The position numbers and the translations under genes were made by a program. Shown piece by piece: positions 1 through 8,779 of a DNA stretch of 64,000 nt. The notes under the pieces are model-generated. The model was not told where the DNA came from. It ran no database searches and worked only from the letters and a program-made list of their open reading frames with translations. Source of the DNA: DASQHW01 sp963837155 (GTDB lineage Bacteria; Actinomycetota; Acidimicrobiia; IMCC26256; PALSA-610); NCBI GenBank assembly GCA_963837155.1, contig CAWIMB010000002.1, positions 3,782,001 through 3,846,000 of the forward strand, written 5' to 3'. Position 1 is the first letter of the stretch; every line of letters starts with the position of its first letter.

Positions 1-1
1 A

Positions 2-1195
2 CCGGAAGCGGCGGCGATGACCGAGCGGGCAATCGAGTTGGTTGCGCTCGAACTCGGTATGGATTCCATCTCGGTGCGGCGACGCAACTTCATCCCGAAG
101 GACGCGTTCCCGTACAAGACGGCGACCGGCGCGACCTACGACACAGGGGACTAGGACCTCGCGCTGTCGGAAGCGCTGCGGCACAGCGACCACGCGGGCT
201 GGCGTACCGAACAGGCGGCGCGGCGCGAACGCGGTGACGCGCTCGAGCTTGGCATCGGTGTCGCCTGCTACGTCGAGGTGAGCGGACGCGGCGGCGAATA
301 CGGATCCGTGCGCGTCAACCCCGACGGTTCGGCCACCGTCGTCACCGGAAGCGTGCCCGGTGGGCAGGGGCACGAGACGGCCTGGGCCCAGATCGCATCC
401 GCAGTGTTGGCAATTCCCTTCGAGCGCATCGCCGTCGTGCACTCCGACACCGAACGCGTGCCCCACGGTGTCGGCACGTTCGGATCGCGATCCGCGCAGT
501 TGGCCGGCAGCGCGGCGCACCGAGCGGCAGAGGCGGTGCTGCTGCAGGCGCGCGGCGTCGTCGCGGGATTGCTCGAGGCGGCGGTCGACGACATCGTTGT
601 GTTCGACGACGGCCGGCTCGGCGTGCAAGGTGTTCCCGCGAACGCCGTGTCATGGGATCAGGTCGCGAACGCCACCGAGGATCCGTTGTTTGCGGAGATC
701 GACTTCGACTCCGACGGGTCGTTCCCGTTCGGCTGCCATGTTGCCGTCGTGGAAGTCGACACCGAGACGGGTCGCGTGCGCGTCCTGCAACTCGTCGCCG
801 TCGACGACTGCGGCACGGTGCTCAACCCGATGCTTGTTGCGGGCCAGGTGCACGGCGGCGTCGCGCAAGGGATCGCGCACGCACTTTTCGAGGAGGTCGT
901 GTACGACGATGATGCCAACCCGCTCACGACGAGTCTGATGGACTACGCGGTCCCGAGCGCCGCGGAACTGCCGTCGTTCGACGTACACCACACGGTCACG
1001 CCGACACCACGCAACCCGCTGGGAGCGAAGGGCATCGGTGAATCCGGCACGACCGGCGCGACCGCCGCGGTATGGAACGCAGTCGTTGACGCGCTCAGTC
1101 CGTACGGCATCACCCACCTCGATCCCCCGTTCACGCCGCAGCGGGTCTGGGAAGCAATCCGGAGGAACCCCGTCAAAGGAGGTGTACGGGCGTGA
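2..1195 (+). CDS. Molybdenum hydroxylase (xanthine/CO dehydrogenase family) large subunit, 3' part, with an in-frame stop
   Basis: The reading frame is open from the left window edge and resembles the C-terminal half of Mo-molybdopterin hydroxylase large subunits (xanthine dehydrogenase, aldehyde oxidase and CoxL relatives), which oxidise substrates using water at a Mo cofactor. Visible family segments are RRRNFIP, GQGHET, a Gly/Ser-rich cofactor loop (GTFGSRSAQLAG) and, near the C-terminus, GAKGIGESG, whose Glu is the catalytic base in this family. The frame is interrupted by TAG at 152-154, where relatives have Asp-Tyr; coding similarity continues on both sides. This is either a base error, a real nonsense mutation or a pseudogene. 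The stop overlaps the convergent thioesterase by about 20 nt. The substrate cannot be told; the active-site loop that marks form I CO dehydrogenase lies outside the window. Confidence 0.8.
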
Positions 1196-2016
1196 GGCGC
1201 ATCTCTTGCGCGGCCGACACGACAACGCGCCCGTCGCGATCACGCATCACCCCCCGGAGCAGCCCGCGGCCTCCGGCGTTGACGAGCGAGTGGACGTCGT
1301 AGAACAACCATTCGTCGGCGCGCGCCGGGCGGTGGAACCAGACGGCATGGTCCAGACTCACCATGCCTTGTGTATCTCCGTCGAGGTGCAGCGGGCGACC
1401 ACCGATGCCAGTCCAGTCGGTTGCGAAGCCGAGCAATGCGGTGTGGAGGTGCGGATCGTCGGGCAGCTCGGCCGGTATCCGAAACCACATCCGGTGCGTC
1501 GACTCGCGGGTACCGTCCTCGGCCGGAGGCGTCGGACCAACCCAACCCGCGACCCACGCGCCCGGCCCTTGCTCGACCGGGAGCTCGGTCGGCGGCGGGA
1601 CGTCGCGCCGGCCCGGCAGGTCGTACACGTAGGCGTCCGCGTCGTCCGTGTCCTCCGTGAACGAGAACGACATGTCGAGCACCGGCTTGCCGTCCTGGGT
1701 CGCCTCGAGGTTGCGCGCCGCGAACGTGCGTCCCTCCCGCAGCGCGCGGACCCGATACGTGACCTGCCTCAACGCGTTGACCGGCCGCAGAAAGTACGCG
1801 TGCAGCGAATGGAGCCGGCGCCCCTCGGGCGCGTCCCGGGTGGCGGCGATGATCGCCTGCCGCGATGACGAAACCGCCAAAGAGATAGTCGCCGAACCAC
1901 GCCGGCACGTGACCGTGCCAAACGTCGGTGCCTTCGTCGCTCGGTTCGACGGTCAGGAAGTCGAGCGTCTCGGACAGCGCCCCAGCGATGTCGAAGGCGG
2001 CGTCTCGTTCATCCAT
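1173..2016 (-). CDS. Acyl-CoA thioesterase II (TesB-like), frameshifted
   Basis: This protein of about 280 residues is a double-hotdog acyl-CoA thioesterase that hydrolyses acyl-CoA to free acid and CoA. The N-terminal part (ATG at 2016, MDERDAAFDI) and the larger C-terminal part lie in different frames that join near 1856. Removing one G in a GCGGCAG stretch restores the expected VIAQAIIA. The second half carries the family features HSLHAYFLRP, SLDHAVWFHRP and the Gln of SAAQEM. A second thioesterase of the same family lies at 15303-16169. The frameshift is more likely a sequence error than decay because both halves keep family motifs. Confidence 0.8.
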
Positions 2017-2108
2017 CGCCGCGAGCCTAGGGAAGCTGCTCCAGCGATCGTTCGACTGGTCGACGGCGGCCCTCCTACGGTAGGCACGACCACACGAAAG
2101 TGGGACCC

Positions 2109-4065
2109 ATGTCGACGTTTCATGTTCACCGTTCGAGCCCGGCGAAGTCGGGTCCGCCCAACGACCCGCCGAAACCGCCGCCGCACAAGCCGGCGCCGCG
2201 CTGGCTGCACATGCTGTGGCTGATTGGCCTCGGTCTGACACTGCTGCTGTTGTTCACCCCGAGGTCGTCGTCCGGCACGACATCGCTCTCGTTCACGGAC
2301 TGGAAGACGAAGGTCGACGCGAACCAAGTCAAAACCGCGACGATCGACGAGTCCGGCAAGGTCACCGGCCAGCTCAACGACGAGAAGAAGACCAACTACG
2401 AGTCACGCATCCCAGCCGCCTTGAACGACAACACCCTCTCGGCGGATCTCGATCAGCACCACGTGAACGTGAAGGGCACCGCGAGCTCGACGAACTCTGG
2501 AGCATTGTTGGCGGGCTGCTGCCGCTGCTCCTCCTTGTGGGCTTCTACTTCTGGATCAGCCGCCGCGCGCGAGCCAGCTCGCGGGCGGATTCATGGGCAT
2601 CGGTGCGTCGAAGGCGAAGGTCTACGACGAGGAACGACCGACGACTCGATTCGCGGACGTCGCCGGCTACGAGGGGGCCAAGCGTGAGATCAACGAGGTT
2701 GTCGACTTCTTGAAGCATCCCGAGCGTTACGCCGCCGCGGGCGCGGTCGCGCCCCGCGGCGTGTTGATGGTCGGGCCGCCCGGCACCGGCAAGACGCTGC
2801 TGGCGCGGGCGGTCGCCGGCGAAGCCGACGTGCCGTTCTTCGCATTGACCGGTTCGAGCTTCGTCGAGGTGTTCGTGGGGGTTGGCACGGCGCGCATGCG
2901 TGATCTGTTCACCGCCGCACGCAAGGCGGCACCGGCAATCATCTTCATCGACGAGATCGACGCCATCGGCCAACGCCGGGGCGGTGCGCTCGTCTCCAAC
3001 GACGAGCGCGAGCAGACGCTGAACCAAATGCTCGCCGAGATGGACGGCTTCGACCCCACTGCCGGCGTCGTCGTGCTGGCGGCCACGAACCGGCCCGAGA
3101 CCCTCGATCCCGCACTCCTCCGGCCGGGCCGCTTCGACCGGCAGGTCGAGATCCCGCTGCCGAACCTCCGGGAGCGCGCCGCGATCCTCGCGGTCCATTC
3201 CGAAGGCAAGCACCTCGCCGACGACGTCGACCTCGACACGGTCGCACGCGGTACTCCCGGCTTCTCAGGCGCAGACTTGGCGAACCTCGTCAACGAAGCA
3301 GCCATCGTCGCCGTACGCGACGGCCGCAACAACATCACCGCGCGCGACTTCTCCGATGCGCGCGATCGCATCCTGCTCGGCCGGCGGGAAGCCACCAACG
3401 CGCTCATGCCCGACGAGAAACACGCGGTCGCCGTCCACGAGTCCGGCCACGCGCTGGTCGCCGCGTTGTCACCGCACGCCGATCCGGTCGCCAAGGTCAC
3501 GATCCTGCCCGCGGGCCAAGCGCTTGGCGTGACCGAACAGCTGCCCACCGACGAACGTCACCTCTATCCCGAGAGCTACCTCAAAGCCTCACTCGCCGTA
3601 CGCCTCGGGGGACGAGCCGCGGAGCTGCTCGTTTTGGGCGAAGCATCGTCGGGCGCGGCCAGCGACCTCGCCGGCGCGACCGACCTCGCGACGCGGATGA
3701 TCCGTGAGTACGGCATGAGCGAGCGGCTCGGTCCCGTCGGTTTCGCGAGTGGCTCGCCGATGTATCTCGGCACCGAAGAGGTCCGCAGCCGCCCCTACGC
3801 GGACGAAACGCAAAAGGTCATCGACGAAGAGGTCTCGAAGTTGCTGCGCGAAGCCGAACAGCAAGCGCTCGCGCTGCTCGGCGACCACCGCGCCGCGCTC
3901 GACCGGCTCGTCGAGGATCTCCTCGCGCACGAGACCGTCGACGGTGCCGCCGTCCAGGCCGCGCTCGATGGCGCGCCCCCGCCCACCGGACCCGCCGAGA
4001 GCGGTGGCCCACTCCGAGAGCCCGTGTATCAAGCCGGTGCCGCATCGCGACCGAGCGGTCCCTGA
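2109..4065 (+). CDS. ftsH: FtsH-type ATP-dependent zinc metalloprotease (M41), two frameshifts
   Basis: FtsH is a membrane-anchored AAA+ protease that extracts and degrades membrane and short-lived cytosolic proteins. The product has a Pro-rich N-terminus, TM1 (MLWLIGLGLTLLLLF), a periplasmic domain, TM2 (LLPLLLLVGFYFW), then the AAA domain with Walker A GPPGTGKT, pore loop FVEVFVGVG, Walker B IIFIDEID and the SRH arginines (RPGRFDRQ). The peptidase domain has HESGH where HEAGH is usual, and a downstream SDLAGAT segment for the third zinc ligand. ATG 2109 is preferred to GTG 2100. Two single-base losses, near 2503 and 2566, separate the N-terminus, TM2 and the AAA domain; each stretch continues the family alignment. 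The first shift puts TM2 out of frame, so as written the protein would not be made. From the AAA start to 4065 the frame is intact. Confidence 0.88.
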
Positions 4066-4105
4066 CCGAAGCGCGCCGGCTCCACGACATGGCAGGTTTG
4101 GTTCC

Positions 4106-5755
4106 ATGACGACACTCGATCTCTCGATTCCGGCGACGGCAACGCTCGATGCGGCGATGCTCGACGAGCTCGCGCAGTTCGGTCGCGAGCGCGAGATCGC
4201 GGTGGGCGACGTGTTGTACGAAGCCGGCGACGAACTTTCGAACTTCTACGTGATGCTCGAGGGTGAGGTGCAGGCCATCCGAGCGCGAGACAACGTCGTC
4301 GTCGCGACGCAAGGCGCTGGAGGCTTCCTCGGGGAGCTGAACGTGATCACGGGCCAGCGTCCGTATCTGACCGCGCGCGTCACTCGACCGGGACGCGTGC
4401 TGGAGATCGAGCTGTCGACGTTCCACCGGCTGATGCGCACCAAGCCCGAGTTCTCCGACATCGTCTTTCGCGCGTACGTCGCTCGCAGGAGCCTGCTGCT
4501 GTCCGGTGAAGGTGCGGGGGCGATTCAGATCGTCGGATCGCGCTACTCCCCCGAAGCGATGGCGCTGCGTGCGTTCGCCAACCGGTCCCGCGTTCCTCAC
4601 ACCTGGATCGACCTCGAAGAGGTCGACGACGTAGGCGTGTTCCTCGCGGGCATTGGCGCGCGCCCACGCGACGTCCCGGTCGTTCTGACGCCGACCGCGC
4701 GGTTGCGCCGACCGACGCCGAGCGAGTTCGCCCAGCACCTCGGTCTCACGTACCGGCCGGTGCCGGGGGCGGTGTCCGACCTCGTCGTGGTCGGAACCGG
4801 GCCGGCGGGTCTTGCGGCCGCGGTGTCCGGCGCGTCCGAAGGACTCGCCACGATCTCGCTCGACGCGGTCGCCATTGGCGGTCAGGCGGGCACGAGCTCA
4901 CGCATCGAGAACTACGTCGGTTTTCCCAATGGCATATCGGGCGAGGATCTCGCGGCCCGGGCTGCGGTACAGGCCATGCGGCTCGGTGCGCGCCTCAACG
5001 CACCGTGCAAAGTCACCGGCTTGCGTGTCGAAGAGGGCTTTCACGTCGTGGTGCTCGCCGACGGCAGCGAGATCGCCACCCGTGCGGTGATCGTCGCGTC
5101 GGGCGCGCGCTACCAGCGACTCGCGGTCGACGAGCTCGAACGTTTCGAGGGCGCGGGCGTGTACTACGCGGCCACGGACCTCGAAGCGCGCACGTGTCGC
5201 GGCCTGGACGTGATCGTCGTTGGTGGCGGCAACTCCGCCGGCCAAGCCGCGCTCTACCTCGCGCAGCAAGGCGGCGCGGTACTCCTGGTAATCCGCGGCG
5301 GTGATCTCACCAAGAGCATGTCGCAGTATCTCGTCGATCGCATCGACGGTGATCAACGCATCGAGTTGCTGGTGCATACGGAGGTGCGCGCGCTCGCCGG
5401 CGAGACCCATCTCGAACAGGTGACGCTCGAGCACACACCGACCGGCGCGTCTCGAACGGCGGCGTGCGCCGGGCTGTTCTGTTTCATCGGTGCCACGCCG
5501 TCGACCGCCTGGCTCGGCGACACCGTCGCGCGCGATCGCCTCGGCTTCGTGTTCACCGATCGTTCGTTGCCGGAAGACGTCGTCGGCCGCGCTGCCTTCG
5601 GCCACCGTGATCCCCTGCCGTTCGAGACCTCAGAGGCGGGCGTGTTCGCAGTCGGCGACGTACGAGTCGGATCGGTGAAGCGAGTCGCCGCTGCGGTCGG
5701 CGAGGGCTCGAGCGCGGTGCGATCCGTGCACGACTACCTCGCGACGCACGCATGA
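4106..5755 (+). CDS. Cyclic-nucleotide-binding domain fused to thioredoxin-reductase-like FAD/NAD(P) oxidoreductase
   Basis: This 549-residue protein has three parts. Residues 1-130 form a cNMP-binding (Crp-like) sensor domain with LYEAGDELSNFYVMLEGEV and GGFLGELN. Residues about 135-220 look like a thioredoxin/glutaredoxin-fold segment (SRYSPEAMALRAF, PHTWIDLE) without its cysteine. From residue 226 there is a thioredoxin-reductase-type flavoprotein with FAD motif VVGTGPAGLAAA, NAD(P) motif VVGGGNSAGQAA (about 368) and C-terminal FAD motif GVFAVGDVR. The redox-active CxxC that thioredoxin reductases carry just before the NAD(P) motif is absent; only one Cys (TCRG) sits there. The start ATG 4106 lies 40 nt after ftsH. 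Similar fusions are known in actinobacteria, but the substrate is unknown. A role in redox signalling is inference. Confidence 0.88.
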   Translation: MTTLDLSIPATATLDAAMLDELAQFGREREIAVGDVLYEAGDELSNFYVMLEGEVQAIRARDNVVVATQGAGGFLGELNVITGQRPYLTARVTRPGRVLEIELSTFHRLMRTKPEFSDIVFRAYVARRSLLLSGEGAGAIQIVGSRYSPEAMALRAFANRSRVPHTWIDLEEVDDVGVFLAGIGARPRDVPVVLTPTARLRRPTPSEFAQHLGLTYRPVPGAVSDLVVVGTGPAGLAAAVSGASEGLATISLDAVAIGGQAGTSSRIENYVGFPNGISGEDLAARAAVQAMRLGARLNAPCKVTGLRVEEGFHVVVLADGSEIATRAVIVASGARYQRLAVDELERFEGAGVYYAATDLEARTCRGLDVIVVGGGNSAGQAALYLAQQGGAVLLVIRGGDLTKSMSQYLVDRIDGDQRIELLVHTEVRALAGETHLEQVTLEHTPTGASRTAACAGLFCFIGATPSTAWLGDTVARDRLGFVFTDRSLPEDVVGRAAFGHRDPLPFETSEAGVFAVGDVRVGSVKRVAAAVGEGSSAVRSVHDYLATHA

Positions 5756-5884
5756 AAGCAACCGAGAGCGGCTAACCGCCCGTTGGCGATTCGGGTAGCC
5801 CGCACAAACTCGGGAGCCTTCACACTTCAGCGGGAAACGCCGACAACTCATACTCCCCTTGCACCGTCACACGGGGAGAGACTC

Positions 5885-6502
5885 ATGCAGAGAAAGCCCA
5901 AGCATTGGATCGTCGTTGGTTTCGCGGCCGCCGCGCTGGTCGTGGGAGTCGTTGCCGCGACCGCGACTGCGGGAAGCGCAAGCCCGACGTTTGCGAAGGC
6001 CACACTCCTGAACGCGAGCGGACAGACAGTCGGCGAGGTTCGCTTCTCACGCGACCACGGCGCGCTCGCCGCTCGCGCCAAGGTCGCGTTGCCGACCGAT
6101 TCCGCAGAATTTCACGGCTTCCACATTCACGCCAACAACCCCGACCCGACCACCGGGATAAGGCCTGGGTGTGATGGCGCAACAGCGTTCACGTCAGTCG
6201 GCGGGCACTGGGATGTCGGCGGCCACACGCACGGCGCGCACACGGGCGACTTGCCGAGCTTGGTTCGCCAGGGTGACGGCGAAGTCGAGCTCGAGTTCGT
6301 TGTCGACAAGTTCACCGCCGACCAGCTGGTCGGACACGCGATCGTCGTGCACGTCGGAGCCGACAACTTCGGCAACGTGCCGCTCGGCACCGCCGCGAAC
6401 CAGTACACCGACAATGGCACCGCCTACAACGGCACCGGCGGCACTGCAGCTACGGGCAACGCCGGCGCGCGCTATGCGTGCGGCGTCATCGAGCGGGACT
6501 GA
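5885..6502 (+). CDS. sodC: Superoxide dismutase [Cu-Zn], exported
   Basis: This is a 205-residue secreted Cu/Zn superoxide dismutase that converts superoxide to hydrogen peroxide and oxygen outside the cytoplasm. A basic N-terminus (MQRKPKHW) is followed by a hydrophobic signal segment (residues about 9-29). The metal sites are visible: GFHIHANN and GGHW, a Zn loop with HTHGAHTGDLPS, and the C-terminal copper His in VVHVGADNFGN. The structural Cys pair (PGCDG and YACGVIE) and the active-site Arg of GARYACG are present. ATG 5885 is chosen because a strong GGGGAGAG site lies 4 nt upstream; the frame stays open further up without support. A strong hairpin follows the stop. Confidence 0.93.
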   Translation: MQRKPKHWIVVGFAAAALVVGVVAATATAGSASPTFAKATLLNASGQTVGEVRFSRDHGALAARAKVALPTDSAEFHGFHIHANNPDPTTGIRPGCDGATAFTSVGGHWDVGGHTHGAHTGDLPSLVRQGDGEVELEFVVDKFTADQLVGHAIVVHVGADNFGNVPLGTAANQYTDNGTAYNGTGGTAATGNAGARYACGVIERD

Positions 6503-6526
6503 AAACACGGGTCTCGCTTCGAACCT

Positions 6527-6558
6527 GGTGAGGCCCCGCCCGTGTGCGGGGCCTCACC
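6527..6558. terminator. Bidirectional terminator hairpin between sodC and the MFS gene
   Basis: A perfect 13-bp stem (GGTGAGGCCCCGC paired with GCGGGGCCTCACC) encloses a 6-nt loop. It lies between two convergent genes and its right arm covers the MFS stop codon. It has no clear T-tract, as is common in high-GC actinobacteria. Confidence 0.8.
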
Positions 6559-8207
6559 TCGAAGACGGCGCAACGGATTGAGGACTGTCGTTGTCGCTTT
6601 CGGCAAACGCCGGTTCGACTCCCGCGAGTCCGAGCTCAGCGGTGGTCTCCATCGCTTCGATCGGGCCTTCGAGCGCGGTGCCGTGCGCGGCCTGGTGCGG
6701 AAGGCGGCGGAACACGACAACGGCAGCCGCGACGGCAAGGATCGCGCCACACGTGACCGCGAGTTGGATGCCGTCGATGAACGCGTGCTGCGCGCCGGCC
6801 GCGAGGGCGCGCCCGGCCGGGCCACCGAGCTTGTCCGCGGCGCCCAACGCGTCGGCGAGAGAGACACCGGCCTGGCGCTTGACCGCCTGAGGCAGGTCGG
6901 CGGTGACGGGAGCAAGGCTTGCCGAGTACCGCGACGCGGCGAGGCTCCCCATGAGCGCGATGCCGAACGCGGCGCCGAGCTCGCGCGTCGTGTCGTTCAT
7001 CGCGGATCCGGCTCCCGCGCGTCGCGCCGGCACTGCCGACATGATCGAGGCGGTCATCGGCGACATCGACAGGGCGATGCCGCTCACGAGTGGAACGATC
7101 GAGATGAGGATGTACCAGTAGGGCGTGTGCGGAGTGAGCGCACGGAACATGAGGAGCCCGACCGCAACGCTGCCCATACCCGCGGCCACGACGCGGTTGG
7201 CACCGAACCGCGCGCTCAGGCGCGGCGTCATCGGTGAGACCAGGATCATGATCGGTGCCATCGGCAACAGGCGCAACGCCGCGCCGAGCGGCGAGTAGCC
7301 CAAGATCAGCTGGAAGTACTGCGTGATGAGGAACATCACGCCGAACATCGACAAGAAAATCAGGATCATCCCGCCGGTTCCGATGCTGAATGCCGGGTTG
7401 CGGAAGAACCGCATGTCGAGCATCGGCTCGTCGACCCTGAGCTCCCACGCGACGAACAAGCTGAGCACGACCGCGGCAATCGCGAACGCCGCGAGCGTGG
7501 CCGGGCTGCGCCAACCGAGTTGCGGCGCTTGTATCAAGCCGTACACGAGCGAGACGATCCCGACGATTGAGAGCAGCGCGCCGATCGGGTCCAGCTGGCC
7601 CTGGTCGGGATCGCGCGACTTCGGGACAAGGAACCACCCGGCGATCAGCGCGAGCAACAGGATCGGCACATTGACGAAGAACACCGATCCGTACCAGTAG
7701 TGCCCGAGCAGCCAGCCGCTCGCGACGGGACCGATGGCACCCGCCGCGCCGGTCACACTCGCCCAGATCGCGATCGCCTTGGTGCGTTCTTCGGGCGGGA
7801 ACACGTTGACCAGGATCGACAACGTCGACGGCATGATGAACGCGGCGCCGACACCCATCACGGCGCGACACGCGATGAGTTGCCACATCGCGTTCGACAT
7901 GGTCGCGAGCACACACGCGACGAGATACACCACCAGCCCGAGCTGCAACGCCCCCTTGCGTCCGTAGCGATCGCCGAGCGCACCGCTCGAGAACAGCAAG
8001 CCCGCAAAGACGAGCGAGTACGAGGCGATGACCCACTGGAGTTGCGATGTCGACGCGTGCAGTTCGCGCGACAGCGTGGGGATCGTCACGTTCAAGCTCG
8101 AGTTGCCCACGAACACGATCAGCAGGCTCAGGCACAGGACCGCGAGCGTCCACCACCGACGCGCGGTACGCGCGCGACTCGACCGGCGAGTCGGGGTGGA
8201 GCGGCAT
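6554..8207 (-). CDS. MFS drug/H+ antiporter, DHA2 (EmrB/QacA) type, frameshift near the start
   Basis: This is a multidrug-type proton antiporter in the cytoplasmic membrane with about 14 predicted helices. It shows motif A (GDRYGRKGAL), SRELHASTSQLQWVIASY and a Pro-rich motif C-like GAAGAIGPVASGWLLG. The first helix (WTLAVLCLSLLIVFVGN) has no start codon in its own frame. ATG 8207 has a GGAGG site 8 nt upstream and opens in a neighbouring frame (MPLHPDSPVESRAYRA). A one-base indel near 8160 joins them into a normal N-terminus. The only in-frame alternative, GTG at about 8116, would cut helix 1. It is divergent from a MarR regulator with a shared operator, so local repression and export of an inducing compound is a fair inference. 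Confidence 0.88.
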
Positions 8208-8254
8208 GGAACGAACCTCCGGGAGGACGGAGTGAGCTCGGTCGGGAAACAGTA

Positions 8255-8275
8255 ATAGTAAGGAAGCCTGACTAT
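8255..8275. promoter_or_regulatory. Probable MarR operator
   Basis: ATAGTAAGG, a 3-nt spacer and CCTGACTAT form an inverted repeat matching at 8 of 9 positions. It sits midway between the divergent MFS and MarR starts. Its position and size fit a MarR dimer site controlling both promoters. Confidence 0.65.
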
Positions 8276-8284
8276 ACTGGAAGC

Positions 8285-8764
8285 GTGCCCGCCACCCGCA
8301 GCCCGGCGATTCGTCCCCCCCAGGACGATGCGACGAGCGATGAGCTCGTGATCCTCGTGGTCCGCGCGGCCAAGGCGATCGTCGATCGCCTGCGCGCCGA
8401 GCGCCCCGACGGGGCGTCTTCACCGATGACCGTCGTGCACGGACTCGCCGCGCGCTACCTGGTCGGCCGCGACGACGTGACGACCGTCGAGTTGGCTCGC
8501 CACCTCAAGATCACGAAGCAGTCGGCGTCGGAAGTCGTTGCGCTCCTCGAGCAGACGGGACTCGTCCGCCGGGCGCCCCACCCTAGAGACGGCCGCGCCC
8601 GCGTCCTTCTGCTCACCGACGACGGAAAGGCGCGTCTCGCCGACGGCCGGCGCCGGTGGAAGCAACTCGAAAAGGAATGGGCTGCGCTCGTCGGCCGCGA
8701 CCGGCTCGATGTCGTGCGGTCTGCGCTCGAGACCTACCTGGCCGCCGACGCCGACAACCGTTAG
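8285..8764 (+). CDS. MarR-family transcriptional regulator
   Basis: This 159-residue winged-helix regulator starts at GTG 8285. The recognition helix region is VELARHLKITKQSASEVVALLE (residues about 66-87), followed by the wing RDGRARVLLLTDDG, where the D-x-R of the MarR wing is present. MarR proteins repress adjacent efflux genes and release DNA on ligand binding. The divergent MFS exporter and the shared inverted repeat at 8255-8275 support that role here. The ligand is unknown. Confidence 0.9.
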   Translation: MPATRSPAIRPPQDDATSDELVILVVRAAKAIVDRLRAERPDGASSPMTVVHGLAARYLVGRDDVTTVELARHLKITKQSASEVVALLEQTGLVRRAPHPRDGRARVLLLTDDGKARLADGRRRWKQLEKEWAALVGRDRLDVVRSALETYLAADADNR

Positions 8765-8779
8765 TGCTCCGTCGGGGCA

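Noticed and set aside
152..154. Pyrrolysine or other recoding of the TAG codon
   Set aside because: No pyl genes are in the window and this enzyme family is not known to use pyrrolysine; a base error or nonsense mutation is simpler.
2490..2600. Programmed frameshifting in ftsH
   Set aside because: There is no clear slippery heptamer with a downstream structure, and two shifts in the same direction within 65 nt fit errors better. Many other genes here show the same kind of indel.
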